Positions 8,597-17,089 of a DNA stretch of 41,923 nt are shown here, in pieces. Where the stretch lies: assembly GCA_937872985.1 (NCBI GenBank), contig CALMUW010000028.1:1-41923 (forward strand), read 5' to 3'. The notes beneath the pieces are model-generated. The model ran no database searches. It saw nothing but the letters and a program-made list of their open reading frames with translations, and was not told the origin of the DNA. The stretch comes from an uncultured Alphaproteobacteria bacterium. GTDB lineage: Bacteria; Pseudomonadota; Alphaproteobacteria; Rhizobiales; Aestuariivirgaceae. Position 1 is the first letter of the stretch, and each line of letters starts with the position of its first letter. Position numbers and translations under genes: made by a program.

Positions 8597-8621
8597 CCGA
8601 AAAGTGTCTTGCACTTTTCGG
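8597..8621. repeat. ccgaaaagtg...cacttttcgg palindrome
   Basis: A perfect 10-bp inverted repeat with a 5-base centre (tcttg). The same cgaaaagtgg...ttttcgg core recurs in two copies at 24198-24293. Palindromes of this type are common between genes in rhizobial genomes. It sits between the two copies of the ATPase 3'-end duplication. Confidence 0.65.
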
Positions 8622-8651
8622 ATCAGATGATGCGCAAGAAAAAGCGGGACG

Positions 8652-9527
8652 CTAAACCGTCCCATCCTTTTCCAGCCGCTGTCTCAGTCGTCCCGCCAGG
8701 TCCTGAACGAACTGGAAGGCCACCCGGCCGGACCGCGCCCCGCGCGTCGCCGCCCATTCCAGCGCCTCGGGTTGCCAGATCTCTGGTGCGGTCTTCAGGC
8801 CGTAATGCCCGATATAGCCCGCGATCATGTCGAGATACTCATCCTGCGAGCAATTGTGAAAGCCGAGCCACAGGCCGAAGCGGTCTGACAGCGACACTTT
8901 TTCCTGCACCGCCTCGGACGGATTGATGGCGGTGGACTGCTCGTTCTCGATCATCTCGCGCGCCATCAGGTGGCGGCGGTTCGAGGTGGCATAGAACAGC
9001 ACGTTGTCCGGCCTGCCTTCCAGCCCGCCCTCCAGCGCCGCCTTCAGGCTCTTGTAGGAGGTGTCGGCCCCGTCGAAGGACAGGTCATCACAGAACACGA
9101 TGAAGCGCAGGTCGGTCTCGTCGCGCAACAGCGCCATCAGACGGGGCAGGGTGTCGATATCCTCGCGGTGGATCTCGATGAGCCTGAGGCTGCCGCCCGT
9201 GGCACCGTTGACGGCGTGATGCACCGCCTTCACCACCGACGACTTGCCCATGCCGCGCGCCCCCCAGAGCAGGGCATTGTTGGCGGGCAGGCCCTGGGCG
9301 AAGCGCAGCGTATTGCCGTGGAGAATGTCGCGCGTCTGGTCGATGGCCTTCAGCAGCGACAACTCGACCCGGTTGACCCGCGCCACCGCATCCAGTCCCG
9401 GCGGGTCGCGCCGCCAGACGAAGGCGTCGTGGCCGTGAAGGTCAGCGGCTTCCGGCGGCGGCGGGAACTGGCGCTCCAGAGCCGCCGCCATCCGTTCCAG
9501 CAGGTGTTTTTTCGATGCTTTGCTCAT
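8652..9527 (-). CDS. DUF815 family AAA+ ATPase
   Basis: A 291-residue cytoplasmic P-loop ATPase. The start at MSKASKKHLLERM is preferred over an upstream in-frame start, whose extra 24 residues look unrelated. Walker A is GARGMGKSS at residues 89-97, preceded by the family-typical GLPANNALLW. Walker B is RFIVFCDDLSF, around residues 141-151. A sensor-like stretch YATSNRRHLM and SLSDRFGLWLGF follow. The family is widespread but its substrate is not established. It is a single gene with convergent nlpD on one side and divergent yajC on the other. Its 3' end is partly duplicated downstream. Confidence 0.87.
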   Translation of the reverse strand: MSKASKKHLLERMAAALERQFPPPPEAADLHGHDAFVWRRDPPGLDAVARVNRVELSLLKAIDQTRDILHGNTLRFAQGLPANNALLWGARGMGKSSVVKAVHHAVNGATGGSLRLIEIHREDIDTLPRLMALLRDETDLRFIVFCDDLSFDGADTSYKSLKAALEGGLEGRPDNVLFYATSNRRHLMAREMIENEQSTAINPSEAVQEKVSLSDRFGLWLGFHNCSQDEYLDMIAGYIGHYGLKTAPEIWQPEALEWAATRGARSGRVAFQFVQDLAGRLRQRLEKDGTV

Positions 9528-9672
9528 GGCCCGAGTAAAGCGCCGATCACCCCTGCCGTAAAGATGGCCCTGCGGCACAGTGGCTTTCGGCGGTTGCAAT
9601 GGGGATTTCCATCGCTATATTCCCGGCAGCTTCAACCGGGCGCTTCGTGTCGCGCCCCTCCGGGAGAATTCC

Positions 9673-10008
9673 ATGTTCATTTCCGAAGCCCTGGCCCAGA
9701 CTGCGGCCGCGCCCACCGACGCCGGTGGCCTCATCGGCATGATCCTGCCGCTCGTCATGATGATGGCGGTCTTCTGGTTTCTGCTCATCCGCCCGCAACA
9801 GCGCAAGATGAAGGAATACCAGGCCATGATCAGCGCCGTGGGCAAGGGTGACACCATCGTCACCAACGGCGGCCTCATCGGAAAGGTGGTCAAGGTGGTG
9901 GACGATCAGGAACTGCTGGTCGAGGTCGGCGACAATGTGAAGGTGCGCGTGCTGCGCGGCGGCATTGCCGAAGTGCGCAACAAGACTACTCCAGTCGAGA
10001 CGAAATAA
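9673..10008 (+). CDS. yajC: Preprotein translocase accessory subunit YajC
   Basis: A 111-residue single-pass inner-membrane protein that associates with SecDF. The ATG is preceded by CGGGAG. The order is a short Ala-rich periplasmic N-terminus, one membrane helix (GMILPLVMMMAVFWFLLI), then RPQQRKMKEYQAMI and the cytoplasmic domain (GDTIVTNGGLIGKV). It is the first gene of an operon with secD 11 bp downstream. Confidence 0.96.
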   Translation: MFISEALAQTAAAPTDAGGLIGMILPLVMMMAVFWFLLIRPQQRKMKEYQAMISAVGKGDTIVTNGGLIGKVVKVVDDQELLVEVGDNVKVRVLRGGIAEVRNKTTPVETK

Positions 10009-10019
10009 GCGGTTTCCCC

Positions 10020-11642
10020 ATGCTGTTTTTCCCCCGCTGGAAGATTCTCGCCATTCTGGCTTCGCTGCTGTTGGCGATCTTCGTGGCCCTGCCCAATGCC
10101 CTGCCGGAGGGCGGCCGCAAGTTTATGCTCGATACTTTCGGGCTGAGGCCCGTGACCCTGGGCCTCGACCTGCGCGGCGGGTCCAACGTGCAGATGGAGG
10201 TGGACCGCAAGGATCTCACCGATAAGCTCAGCCAGATTCTGGCCAGCGACATCCGCTCGTCCCTGCGCGAGGGCAAGATCGGCTACAGCGGCATTCAGCG
10301 CAACCCCGAGGGGGTGAACGTCACCATCACCAAGCCGGAAGACCTGACGGCGGCCAAAACGGCTCTGGAAAAACTGCGCCAGCCGGTAACCGCGAGCCTG
10401 CTGGCGGGCGGCGGCTCGGTCGATCTCTATGATCTCAATCAGGACGGCCAGACGTTCCGCTTCGTGCAGAATCCTGTTGGCCTCGAAGGCAAGATCGGCG
10501 GCGCCATCAAGCAGTCCATCACCATTCTGGAAAGGCGCATCAATTCGCTGGGCACCACCGAGCCGGTCATCCAGCAGCAGGGCAAGGACCGCATCGCCAT
10601 CCAACTGCCCGGCATCCAGAACATCGATCAGGTGAAGGCCGCCATCGGCACCACCGCCAAGCTGACCTTCAACCTGCTGTGCGAAACGCCTCCCGGCGGT
10701 CCCAATTCAGTGCCGCCGCCGGAGTGCAAGGCGCTTGCGGTCAAGCCTGATCCGCGCCTTCCCCAAGGCAGCCCCAGCACCATGTGGATCCAGACCTCCA
10801 GCCGCGCCACGGTGGATGGTGCCGACCTGTCGGACGCCCAGCCCGCCTTCGACCAGAACAATCAGCCGGTCGTCACCTTCCGCTTCAACCAGAAGGGCGC
10901 TGTGCGCTTTGGCAAGCTGACGGCGGAAAATGTCGGCAAGCCCTTCGCCATCGTGCTCGACGACGTCATCCAGTCTGCCCCTAATATCAACGAGCCCATC
11001 CTCGGCGGCTCCGGCCAGATCTCCGGCAACTTCTCGGTGGATGAAACGGCGAACCTCGCCGTGGTGCTGCGCTCCGGCGCTTTGCCCGCCAAGCTCAACA
11101 TCGTGGAAGAGCGCACCGTGGGGCCGAGCCTCGGCTCTGATTCCATCAAGGCGGGTGTCACCGCCGCCATCATCGGCCTGGCTGCCGTCATCGGCTTCAT
11201 TTTCCTGCCCTATGGCTTCTTCGGTCTCATCGCCAATATCGCGCTGGTCGCCAACCTCATCATGCTGGTGGCCATCATGTCCTTCTTCGGCTTCACCCTC
11301 ACGCTGCCCGGCATCGCCGGCATCGTGCTGACGCTCGGCATGGCGGTCGACTCCAACGTGCTGATCTATGAGCGCATCCGTGAGGAATGGCGCAATGGCC
11401 GCACCCCCATGAGCGCCATCGACATCGGCTTCGGCGAGGCGCTGCGCACCGTCGTGGACGCCAATGTCACCACCCTCATCGCGGCCCTGGTGCTGTTCGG
11501 CGTCGGCTCCGGCCCGGTGCGCGGCTTTGCCGTGACCCTGGCCGTGGGCATCGCCACCACCATGTTCACCGCCTACACCCTGACGCGGCTTCTGGTTGCC
11601 CTCTGGGTCAAGACCCGCAAGCCCAAGGAGATCAATCTCTGA
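10020..11642 (+). CDS. secD: Protein translocase subunit SecD
   Basis: A 540-residue membrane protein that uses the proton gradient to pull secreted proteins out of SecYEG. N-terminal helix (ILAILASLLLAIFVALP), then the large periplasmic P1 domain with LGLDLRGGSNVQMEV, the second half with LTAENVGKPFAIVLDD and SGNFSVDET, then five helices starting around AAIIGLAAVIGFIFLPYGF. The conserved helix-4 signature GMAVDSNVLIYERIREE is present. It overlaps secF by one base (TGATG). Length matches alphaproteobacterial SecD. Confidence 0.97.
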   Translation: MLFFPRWKILAILASLLLAIFVALPNALPEGGRKFMLDTFGLRPVTLGLDLRGGSNVQMEVDRKDLTDKLSQILASDIRSSLREGKIGYSGIQRNPEGVNVTITKPEDLTAAKTALEKLRQPVTASLLAGGGSVDLYDLNQDGQTFRFVQNPVGLEGKIGGAIKQSITILERRINSLGTTEPVIQQQGKDRIAIQLPGIQNIDQVKAAIGTTAKLTFNLLCETPPGGPNSVPPPECKALAVKPDPRLPQGSPSTMWIQTSSRATVDGADLSDAQPAFDQNNQPVVTFRFNQKGAVRFGKLTAENVGKPFAIVLDDVIQSAPNINEPILGGSGQISGNFSVDETANLAVVLRSGALPAKLNIVEERTVGPSLGSDSIKAGVTAAIIGLAAVIGFIFLPYGFFGLIANIALVANLIMLVAIMSFFGFTLTLPGIAGIVLTLGMAVDSNVLIYERIREEWRNGRTPMSAIDIGFGEALRTVVDANVTTLIAALVLFGVGSGPVRGFAVTLAVGIATTMFTAYTLTRLLVALWVKTRKPKEINL

Positions 11643-12586
11643 TGCGCTGGAAACCCATCCGCTTCATTCCCGACGGGACGAAGATCCCCTTCATGCGCCT
11701 GTCGCGCTATGGCTTCATCCTGTCCGGTATCCTGACGATGCTGGCGGTTGCCGCCTTCCTCACCATCGGCCTCAACTACGGCATCGACTTCAAGGGCGGC
11801 ACGGTGATGACCGTGCGCACGGCGGAGGCCGCCAACCTCGACCAGATGCGCAAGACCCTCGACGGCCTCGGCATCGGCAGCGTCGAACTGCAGGAGTTCG
11901 GCGGCCCCCGCGACGTGCTGATCCGTCTTGAATCGCAAGGCAATGAGCTGGCCGAACAGGCGGCCCAGGAAAAGGTCAAGGCTGCCCTCGGCACCGGCGT
12001 TGAATATCGTTCCACCGAAACGGTTGGGCCCAAGGTTTCCGGCGAACTGACCCAGGCCGCCATCATCGCCACGGTCGTCTCGCTCATCTGCGTGCTGGCC
12101 TATCTGTGGTTCCGCTTCGAGTGGCAATTCGCCATCGGCGGCATCGCGTCCTTGCTGCATGACGTGCTGCTGTCCATCGGCCTGTTCTCGGTCATGGGGC
12201 TGGAGTTCAACCTCAACATCATCGCCGCCATTCTCACCATCATCGGCTATTCCCTGAACGACACGGTCGTGGTCTTCGACCGGATCCGCGAATATCTGCG
12301 CAAGTACAAGTCCATGGGACTGGTGGACCTCATCGACTTCTCCATCAATTCGGTGCTGCCGCGCACGCTGCTCACCTCCATCTGCACCCTCATCGCCCTG
12401 CTGGCGCTTTATATCTTCGGCGGCGAGGTCATTCACGGCTTTGCCTTCGCCATGATCTGGGGTGTGCTGGTCGGCACCTATTCGTCGATCTTCGTGGCCG
12501 CCCCCGTGCTCATTCTCACCGGCTCCAGCCGCATGAGCCAGCCGGTGGACGCGGCCAGGGCGGCAGCCGTTCCGCAGCGCGGCTGA
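11642..12586 (+). CDS. secF: Protein translocase subunit SecF
   Basis: A 314-residue partner of SecD. It starts MRWKPIRFIPDGTKIPFMRL at the ATG overlapping the secD stop. It has the family GIDFKGGTVMTV motif in the first periplasmic segment, about six membrane helices, and the SecD/F signature GYSLNDTVVVFDRIREYLR. The stop overlaps the next start by one base (TGATG), coupling translocon and NDUFAF3-like synthesis. Confidence 0.97.
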   Translation: MRWKPIRFIPDGTKIPFMRLSRYGFILSGILTMLAVAAFLTIGLNYGIDFKGGTVMTVRTAEAANLDQMRKTLDGLGIGSVELQEFGGPRDVLIRLESQGNELAEQAAQEKVKAALGTGVEYRSTETVGPKVSGELTQAAIIATVVSLICVLAYLWFRFEWQFAIGGIASLLHDVLLSIGLFSVMGLEFNLNIIAAILTIIGYSLNDTVVVFDRIREYLRKYKSMGLVDLIDFSINSVLPRTLLTSICTLIALLALYIFGGEVIHGFAFAMIWGVLVGTYSSIFVAAPVLILTGSSRMSQPVDAARAAAVPQRG

Positions 12587-12951
12587 TGGCGCATTATCCG
12601 CAACAGGCCGTCATTGCCGCCTATGGCAATGGCGGCTTTCGTTTTGCCAATGGCCTGTGCAAGGGATCGCTGCTCTCCCTGCCGTCCGGCATGTATGACT
12701 GGCCGCCCGCCGACCTCGCCAGGCTCACCATCGCCGACTTCGCCAGGGTCGCTGCCGAGCGCGTCGGCTTTGATATTTTCCTCTTCGGCACGGGCGCGGT
12801 CATGGTGCGGCCCCCGGCGGCGCTCATGGCGGGCTTCCCGCACCACGGCTTGACGCCGGACTGGATGGCAACGGGTGATGCCGTGCGCACCTATAACATC
12901 CTGCTCGGTGAAGGCCGCCGCGTCGCCGCCGCCTTCCTCGCGGTGCCCTGA
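12586..12951 (+). CDS. Mth938/DUF498 domain protein, NDUFAF3 homologue
   Basis: A 121-residue cytoplasmic protein of the Mth938-like (DUF498) family, to which human NDUFAF3, a respiratory complex I assembly factor, belongs. Visible family features are an early YGNGGFRFANGLCKGSLLSL strand region, a central VGFDIFLFGTGAVMVRPPA and the closing TYNILLGEGRRVAAAFLAV. No catalytic residues are expected. Tight coupling to secF (one-base overlap) and the NDUFAF6-like gene 3 bp downstream point to a role in building membrane respiratory complexes; this is inference from family and context. Confidence 0.85.
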   Translation: MAHYPQQAVIAAYGNGGFRFANGLCKGSLLSLPSGMYDWPPADLARLTIADFARVAAERVGFDIFLFGTGAVMVRPPAALMAGFPHHGLTPDWMATGDAVRTYNILLGEGRRVAAAFLAVP

Positions 12952-12954
12952 GCC

Positions 12955-13785
12955 GTGCTGGCCGCAGACCCCATCGCCGGTGGGTTGCGGCGTGAGGTCC
13001 GCGACCACTATCTCGCCAGCCTCTATGCGCCCGACGCCCGGCGCGCCGCGGTTCAGGCGCTCTATGCCTTCGATCTCGAGGTGGCGCGCATTCCCCATCA
13101 GGTGAGCGATGCCGCCATGGGCGAAATCCGCCTGCAATGGTGGCTGGACACGCTGGACGCCATGGCAGCGGGCGCGGCCCAGGATCATCCCGTGGCGCAG
13201 GCCCTGGCCCCGGTCCTGGGTGCGGCCCCTCTGCCGCAGGCAGCGCTGCACGGCATGGTGCTGGCCCGGCGCGACCAGCTCTATGCCGATCCGCTGCCGG
13301 ACATGGCGGCGCTTGAAGCCCACCTCGGCCACACCACCTCGGCCCTCATCCAGATGGTCGCCCTCACCCTCGCAGGGCCTGAGGCTGCGGCCGCAACGGA
13401 AACGGCGGGTCTGGCGGGCGTTGCCCTGGGGCTGGCGCGCCTCTTGGCCGACCTTCCGGCCCAGCGCGGCCATGGCTTTGCCCTCATCCCGGAAGATTTG
13501 CTGCGCCAGCATGGCCTGGCGCGCGCCGCACTGGGGCAGGGGAATGAAGGCCCCGTCATCGCCGCCCTTGCCGCCCATGCCGAAGCCCGCCTCAGCCAGG
13601 CCCGCATTGCCCATGCCGCCGTGCCATCAGCGGCCCGGCCCGCCTTCCTGCCGGTCGCCGTGGCCCCCCTGTGGCTCTCCCGTATCAGGCGCCTCGGCCC
13701 TGCCGCCTTCACCCGTCCGCCGGTGCTGAACCCCTTCACCCGGCAATGGGCCATCTGGCGCGCCGCCCGCCGCAACATATTCTGA
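12955..13785 (+). CDS. Squalene/phytoene synthase-like protein, NDUFAF6 homologue
   Basis: 276 residues from a GTG start 3 bp after the previous stop. It has the all-alpha squalene/phytoene synthase fold: YLASLYAPDARRAAVQALYA, then EIRLQWWLDTLDAM where true synthases carry their first Asp-rich DxxxD motif, then GVALGLARLLADLPAQRGHG (second motif region). Two full catalytic DxxxD boxes are not evident. This and the NDUFAF3-like neighbour suggest the bacterial relative of mitochondrial NDUFAF6, a complex I assembly factor, rather than a terpene synthase. It closes the yajC-secDF operon. Confidence 0.83.
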   Translation: MLAADPIAGGLRREVRDHYLASLYAPDARRAAVQALYAFDLEVARIPHQVSDAAMGEIRLQWWLDTLDAMAAGAAQDHPVAQALAPVLGAAPLPQAALHGMVLARRDQLYADPLPDMAALEAHLGHTTSALIQMVALTLAGPEAAAATETAGLAGVALGLARLLADLPAQRGHGFALIPEDLLRQHGLARAALGQGNEGPVIAALAAHAEARLSQARIAHAAVPSAARPAFLPVAVAPLWLSRIRRLGPAAFTRPPVLNPFTRQWAIWRAARRNIF

Positions 13786-13860
13786 TTGGCCCCCGTCCGC
13801 TCCGCACGCTAGATGTGAGCTGTCAACCGGTTGTCCATCCGGGGCAGGGAGGAAGAATAG

Positions 13861-14793
13861 CTGGACCAACAGCTTGCAGCACTCGTCAGCGCCTATGCCC
13901 TGCAGCAGGCCGTGAACGGGCTCATGCTGGCCAGTCTCTATGTCACCCTGGGCCTTGCCTATGCCCTGCTGCAGGGCCTCACCAACCGCATCATCCTGGC
14001 CTTCGGCGATATCGCCAGCTTCGGCGCGGCCACGGCCTTCACCGCTGCGGTCTGGGCCCTGTTCCATGGTTTTCATGCGGCCGGGGTCTATCTTGCCGCT
14101 CTCCTGGCCGGGCTGTTGGCAGCGGCGCTTTTGGGCCGGGTCTTGCACCGCCTGGTCTTCGGTGCGCTGCTGGCCGCGCGCGGCCAGTCGGTCATGATCG
14201 CTTCCATCGGCGTCTCCATCGTCCTCATCGAAATCCTGCGCATAGCCAGCCATGGCCGCGATCTGTGGCTGCCACCGCTCTATGCCGAGAGCCTGCAACC
14301 CGTGCCCGGCGTCACCCTGTCCTGGCCGCAGCTCTGGGCCATGGGTGCTGGCCTCTCTGCCGCCATTCTGGTGCTGGCGGGGCTGCCCCTCCCACCGGCG
14401 GGCCGTCACTAGCGCGCGGTCGCACAGAACCCCACCATGGCCGCCCTGTGCGGGGTGGACACGACCGCGGTCTTCGCCGGATCCTTCATGGCCGCCTCGG
14501 CGCTGGCGGCGGTGGCGGGCTGGATCATCACAGTGGCCTATGGCGGCGTCAGTTTCGCCATGGGCCTGGTGCTCGGCTTCAAGGCCATGTTTGCCGCCAT
14601 CATCGGCGGCTTTGGCCGGGTGGAGGGAGCCATCGTCGGCGGCCTCTTTCTGGCCGCGCTGGAAACCCTGTGGACCGCCACCAGCCCCATGCTGTGGCGC
14701 GACGTGGCGGTCTTCGGCTTCATTGCCGTGGTGCTGGTGTTGAAACCGGAGGGGCTTCTCGGTCAACCCCTCCATCGTGACAGCGAGGTGTGA
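13861..14793 (+). pseudogene. LivH-type branched-chain amino acid ABC permease, interrupted by in-frame TAG
   Basis: One frame encodes a LivH-like inner-membrane permease of about 310 codons. The first part (GLMLASLYVTLGLAYALLQG, then RIILAFGDIASFGA) and second part (RAVAQNPTMAALCGVDTTAV, GFGRVEGAIVGGLFLAALE, VLVLKPEGLLG) are both conserved, but TAG at 14410-14412 separates them. The context GRH-stop-RAVAQN would read GRHWRAVAQN if TGG stood there. The ~10 residues before the stop (GLPLPPAGRH) also look unlike the family, hinting at local sequence error. SD GGGAGGAAG precedes a CTG at 13861; GTG 13912 is the alternative start. No ATPase, LivM or binding protein lies nearby. It is followed one base later by the next gene. 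Confidence 0.72.
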
Positions 14794-14794
14794 C

Positions 14795-15238
14795 ATGAAC
14801 CGCCGCGATCTCATGGCCGGACTGTCTGCTGCAGCTCTTCCCGGCTGCGGCGGCGCGGATGATCCCTATTTCACCTTCGTCGGCGGTGGTTTCATCTTCA
14901 ACTACCGCATCGCCGACCACTATTACGGCTTTGTGGTCCGGCGGCAGAAGCCGCCGCCCCCCGGCGCGCGGCTGGAGGCGCGCTTCGAACTGCCCGGCGG
15001 CGGCGAGGAGGTTCAGACCGCCGAAATCGATCCCTCGCGCCTCGATTACATGTTCCGCACGCCGCCGCTGCGCGGCATCGTCAAGGGCCATGCCTATCGC
15101 GCCCGGCTGCGCGTGCTCGATCAGGCAGGCGCGGAACTGGCGCACTACGACAAGACCTTCACCACCGCAGTTGACCAGTCCACCCTGCCGGATCAGCCCC
15201 TGGTGGTGGGGCCGGGCTATCAGACCGCGCCGCAGTAA
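14795..15238 (+). CDS. Small exported protein of unknown function
   Basis: 147 residues from an ATG one base after the livH stop, so it is probably co-transcribed. The N-terminus NRRDLMAGLSAAALPGCGG looks like an export signal: a twin-arginine-like RRDLM and a lipobox-like LPGC, although Pro is unusual there. The rest is rich in beta-prone strands (YFTFVGGGFIFNYRIADHYY, ARLEARFELPGGGEEVQTAE, RARLRVLDQAGAELAHY), suggesting a small Ig-like or beta-sandwich domain. I do not recognise the family. Confidence 0.6.
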   Translation: MNRRDLMAGLSAAALPGCGGADDPYFTFVGGGFIFNYRIADHYYGFVVRRQKPPPPGARLEARFELPGGGEEVQTAEIDPSRLDYMFRTPPLRGIVKGHAYRARLRVLDQAGAELAHYDKTFTTAVDQSTLPDQPLVVGPGYQTAPQ

Positions 15239-15307
15239 CCATCCGGGCGGGTCGCCCAGAATCGGCCATCTTTGCCGCGTTACTTCACGCCATCGTGAGG
15301 GGGTATC

Positions 15308-17089
15308 ATGGGATTAAGTGACCGGCTGGAACGTATGGTGCCCGATCTGGCCGCCACGCTGGCGCGTTTTCCCGTGCCCGCCCTGTGGTCGGTGCTGCTC
15401 ACCTTCTACCTCAACTATCACATCATCACGCGCAGCGGCGATCCCCAAACGGATGTCATCATGGCCGCCGCTGCCGGATTCTTTGCGGCCGGCGCGGCCC
15501 ATCTTTTCGCCGAGGGCAGGGGCATGACGCCTGCCACCAACCTTGCCCTGGCCGCAGTGGCCGGCCTGCTTGCCGCGGTTCTGGGCTGGTTCAACGCGGC
15601 CCTCCATGTCTCGGCGCTTTATCTCTTCTGCGGCCTCATTGCCCTCACCATGGTGGCAGCCCATCTGCGGCGCGGAGCCACGCAGGGAGGCCTGTGGTTT
15701 TTCAACCTACGCTATGGGCTGGCGGCCATTCTGGCGGGGCTGGCGGGACTGGCCTTTGCCCTCGGTCTCCTCGCCATCGTCGCCGCGCTGAAGTATCTCT
15801 TCGGCATCAACCCCGTTCACAACACCGAGGAACACATCATCGCCACGGCCTGCGCCCTCATCGCGCCGGTCTATGGCCTCTCCCTCATGCCGCGTGATCT
15901 CGATACGGCACTTGATGTCGCCGACCATCGCGGCGCGCCGCTGGAGCGCGGCGTCTCGGTGCTGGTGAACTACATCCTCGTGCCGGTGGTGGTGGTCTAT
16001 GCCCTCATCCTCCATGCCTATGCCGTGAAGATCGCGCTCACCCAATCCCTGCCGCGCGGCCAGATCGGCACCATGGTCGCCATCTACGCCGTGGGCGGAA
16101 CGGGCGTCTGGCTCATTGCCTGGCCCTGGCGCGAAACCGGCACCAGGCTGCTGCGCCTGTTCATGCGCGGCTGGTTCTGGCTCACCATCATTCCCTCGGC
16201 CCTTCTGGTCATCGCCATCTGGCGGCGCGTGGCCGATTATGGCGTGACGCCGGACCGCTATGGCATTGCGCTCATTGCCCTCTGGGCGGTCTTGACCACT
16301 GCCTATCTCGCCTACCGCCGCAACGCCGCCGACATGCGCGCCATCGTCGGTGCCATGGCGGCCCTGTTGCTGGTCGCCGCCTTCGGTCCGCAGGGGGCGC
16401 AAGGCACCACCATCCGCAGCCAGCTTCACCAGTTTCAGGCTCTGCTGGAGCGCCATGGCATGTGGCAGGACGGCATGATCAAGTTGCCTGCGCCGAAGCT
16501 TGCCCCTGAGGCGCAGACCACTGGTTATTCGATCATTGCGGCCCTGCGCCAGGCCGGTGGCCTTTCCCGGGTGGCGGCGCTGTTTCCGGCTGCGAGCCGG
16601 CCCGATGCCAGCACGGATGACTGGACCATGGTGCAGGACATCACCGGCAAACTGGGCTTCACTGCCTATGTCAATCCGGGCCAGATGGTGGCCTTCAACA
16701 CCAACCGGCCGCTGAACCACGCCATTCCCGCCGCCGCAATGCTTTATGGGCCGCTCTATGTGTCGGGCAGCGAAACCGCGCTGACCCAGCCGCCCGACCG
16801 CATGGCCTGGCACGACGGCACGCTGTTTCATGTCAGGACGCCGCGCCATGAGTGGACCTTCAGCACGGCAGACATCCTTTCCTGGCTGGAGAACAGCCCG
16901 GCCGGCAAATCGCCCGCCGCAGTGCCCGCTCCGGCGGCTGTGACCATAACCCCCGGCGTAACCCTGCTGGTGGTGGATGCCTATGGCAGCACGGGCGACC
17001 AGCCCGCGCTCAATTCCATGACCTTCTGGCTCATCGAGGAAGACCGCGCCCTTAACGCTCCGGCAATGCCGCCGCCCTCCACGCCATGA
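15308..17089 (+). CDS. DUF4153 family multi-pass membrane protein
   Basis: 593 residues. The ATG is preceded by GAGGGGG. The N-terminal ~370 residues hold about ten to twelve hydrophobic helices, with LMPRDLD and a DUF4153-typical segment [19 protein letters not shown] soluble C-terminal region (about 390-590) carries repeated [26 protein letters not shown] and [12 protein letters not shown] stretches. The family has no assigned biochemical function. The 3' end overlaps convergent trmFO by 38 bp. Confidence 0.78.
   Translation: MGLSDRLERMVPDLAATLARFPVPALWSVLLTFYLNYHIITRSGDPQTDVIMAAAAGFFAAGAAHLFAEGRGMTPATNLALAAVAGLLAAVLGWFNAALHVSALYLFCGLIALTMVAAHLRRGATQGGLWFFNLRYGLAAILAGLAGLAFALGLLAIVAALKYLFGINPVHNTEEHIIATACALIAPVYGLSLMPRDLDTALDVADHRGAPLERGVSVLVNYILVPVVVVYALILHAYAVKIALTQSLPRGQIGTMVAIYAVGGTGVWLIAWPWRETGTRLLRLFMRGWFWLTIIPSALLVIAIWRRVADYGVTPDRYGIALIALWAVLTTAYLAYRRNAADMRAIVGAMAALLLVAAFGPQGAQGTTIRSQLHQFQALLERHGMWQDGMIKLPAPKLAPEAQTTGYSIIAALRQAGGLSRVAALFPAASRPDASTDDWTMVQDITGKLGFTAYVNPGQMVAFNTNRPLNHAIPAAAMLYGPLYVSGSETALTQPPDRMAWHDGTLFHVRTPRHEWTFSTADILSWLENSPAGKSPAAVPAPAAVTITPGVTLLVVDAYGSTGDQPALNSMTFWLIEEDRALNAPAMPPPSTP

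Noticed and set aside
14437..14793. Second half of livH as an independent gene
   Set aside because: Same frame as the first half and continuous LivH homology across the TAG; no SD before the internal ATG.
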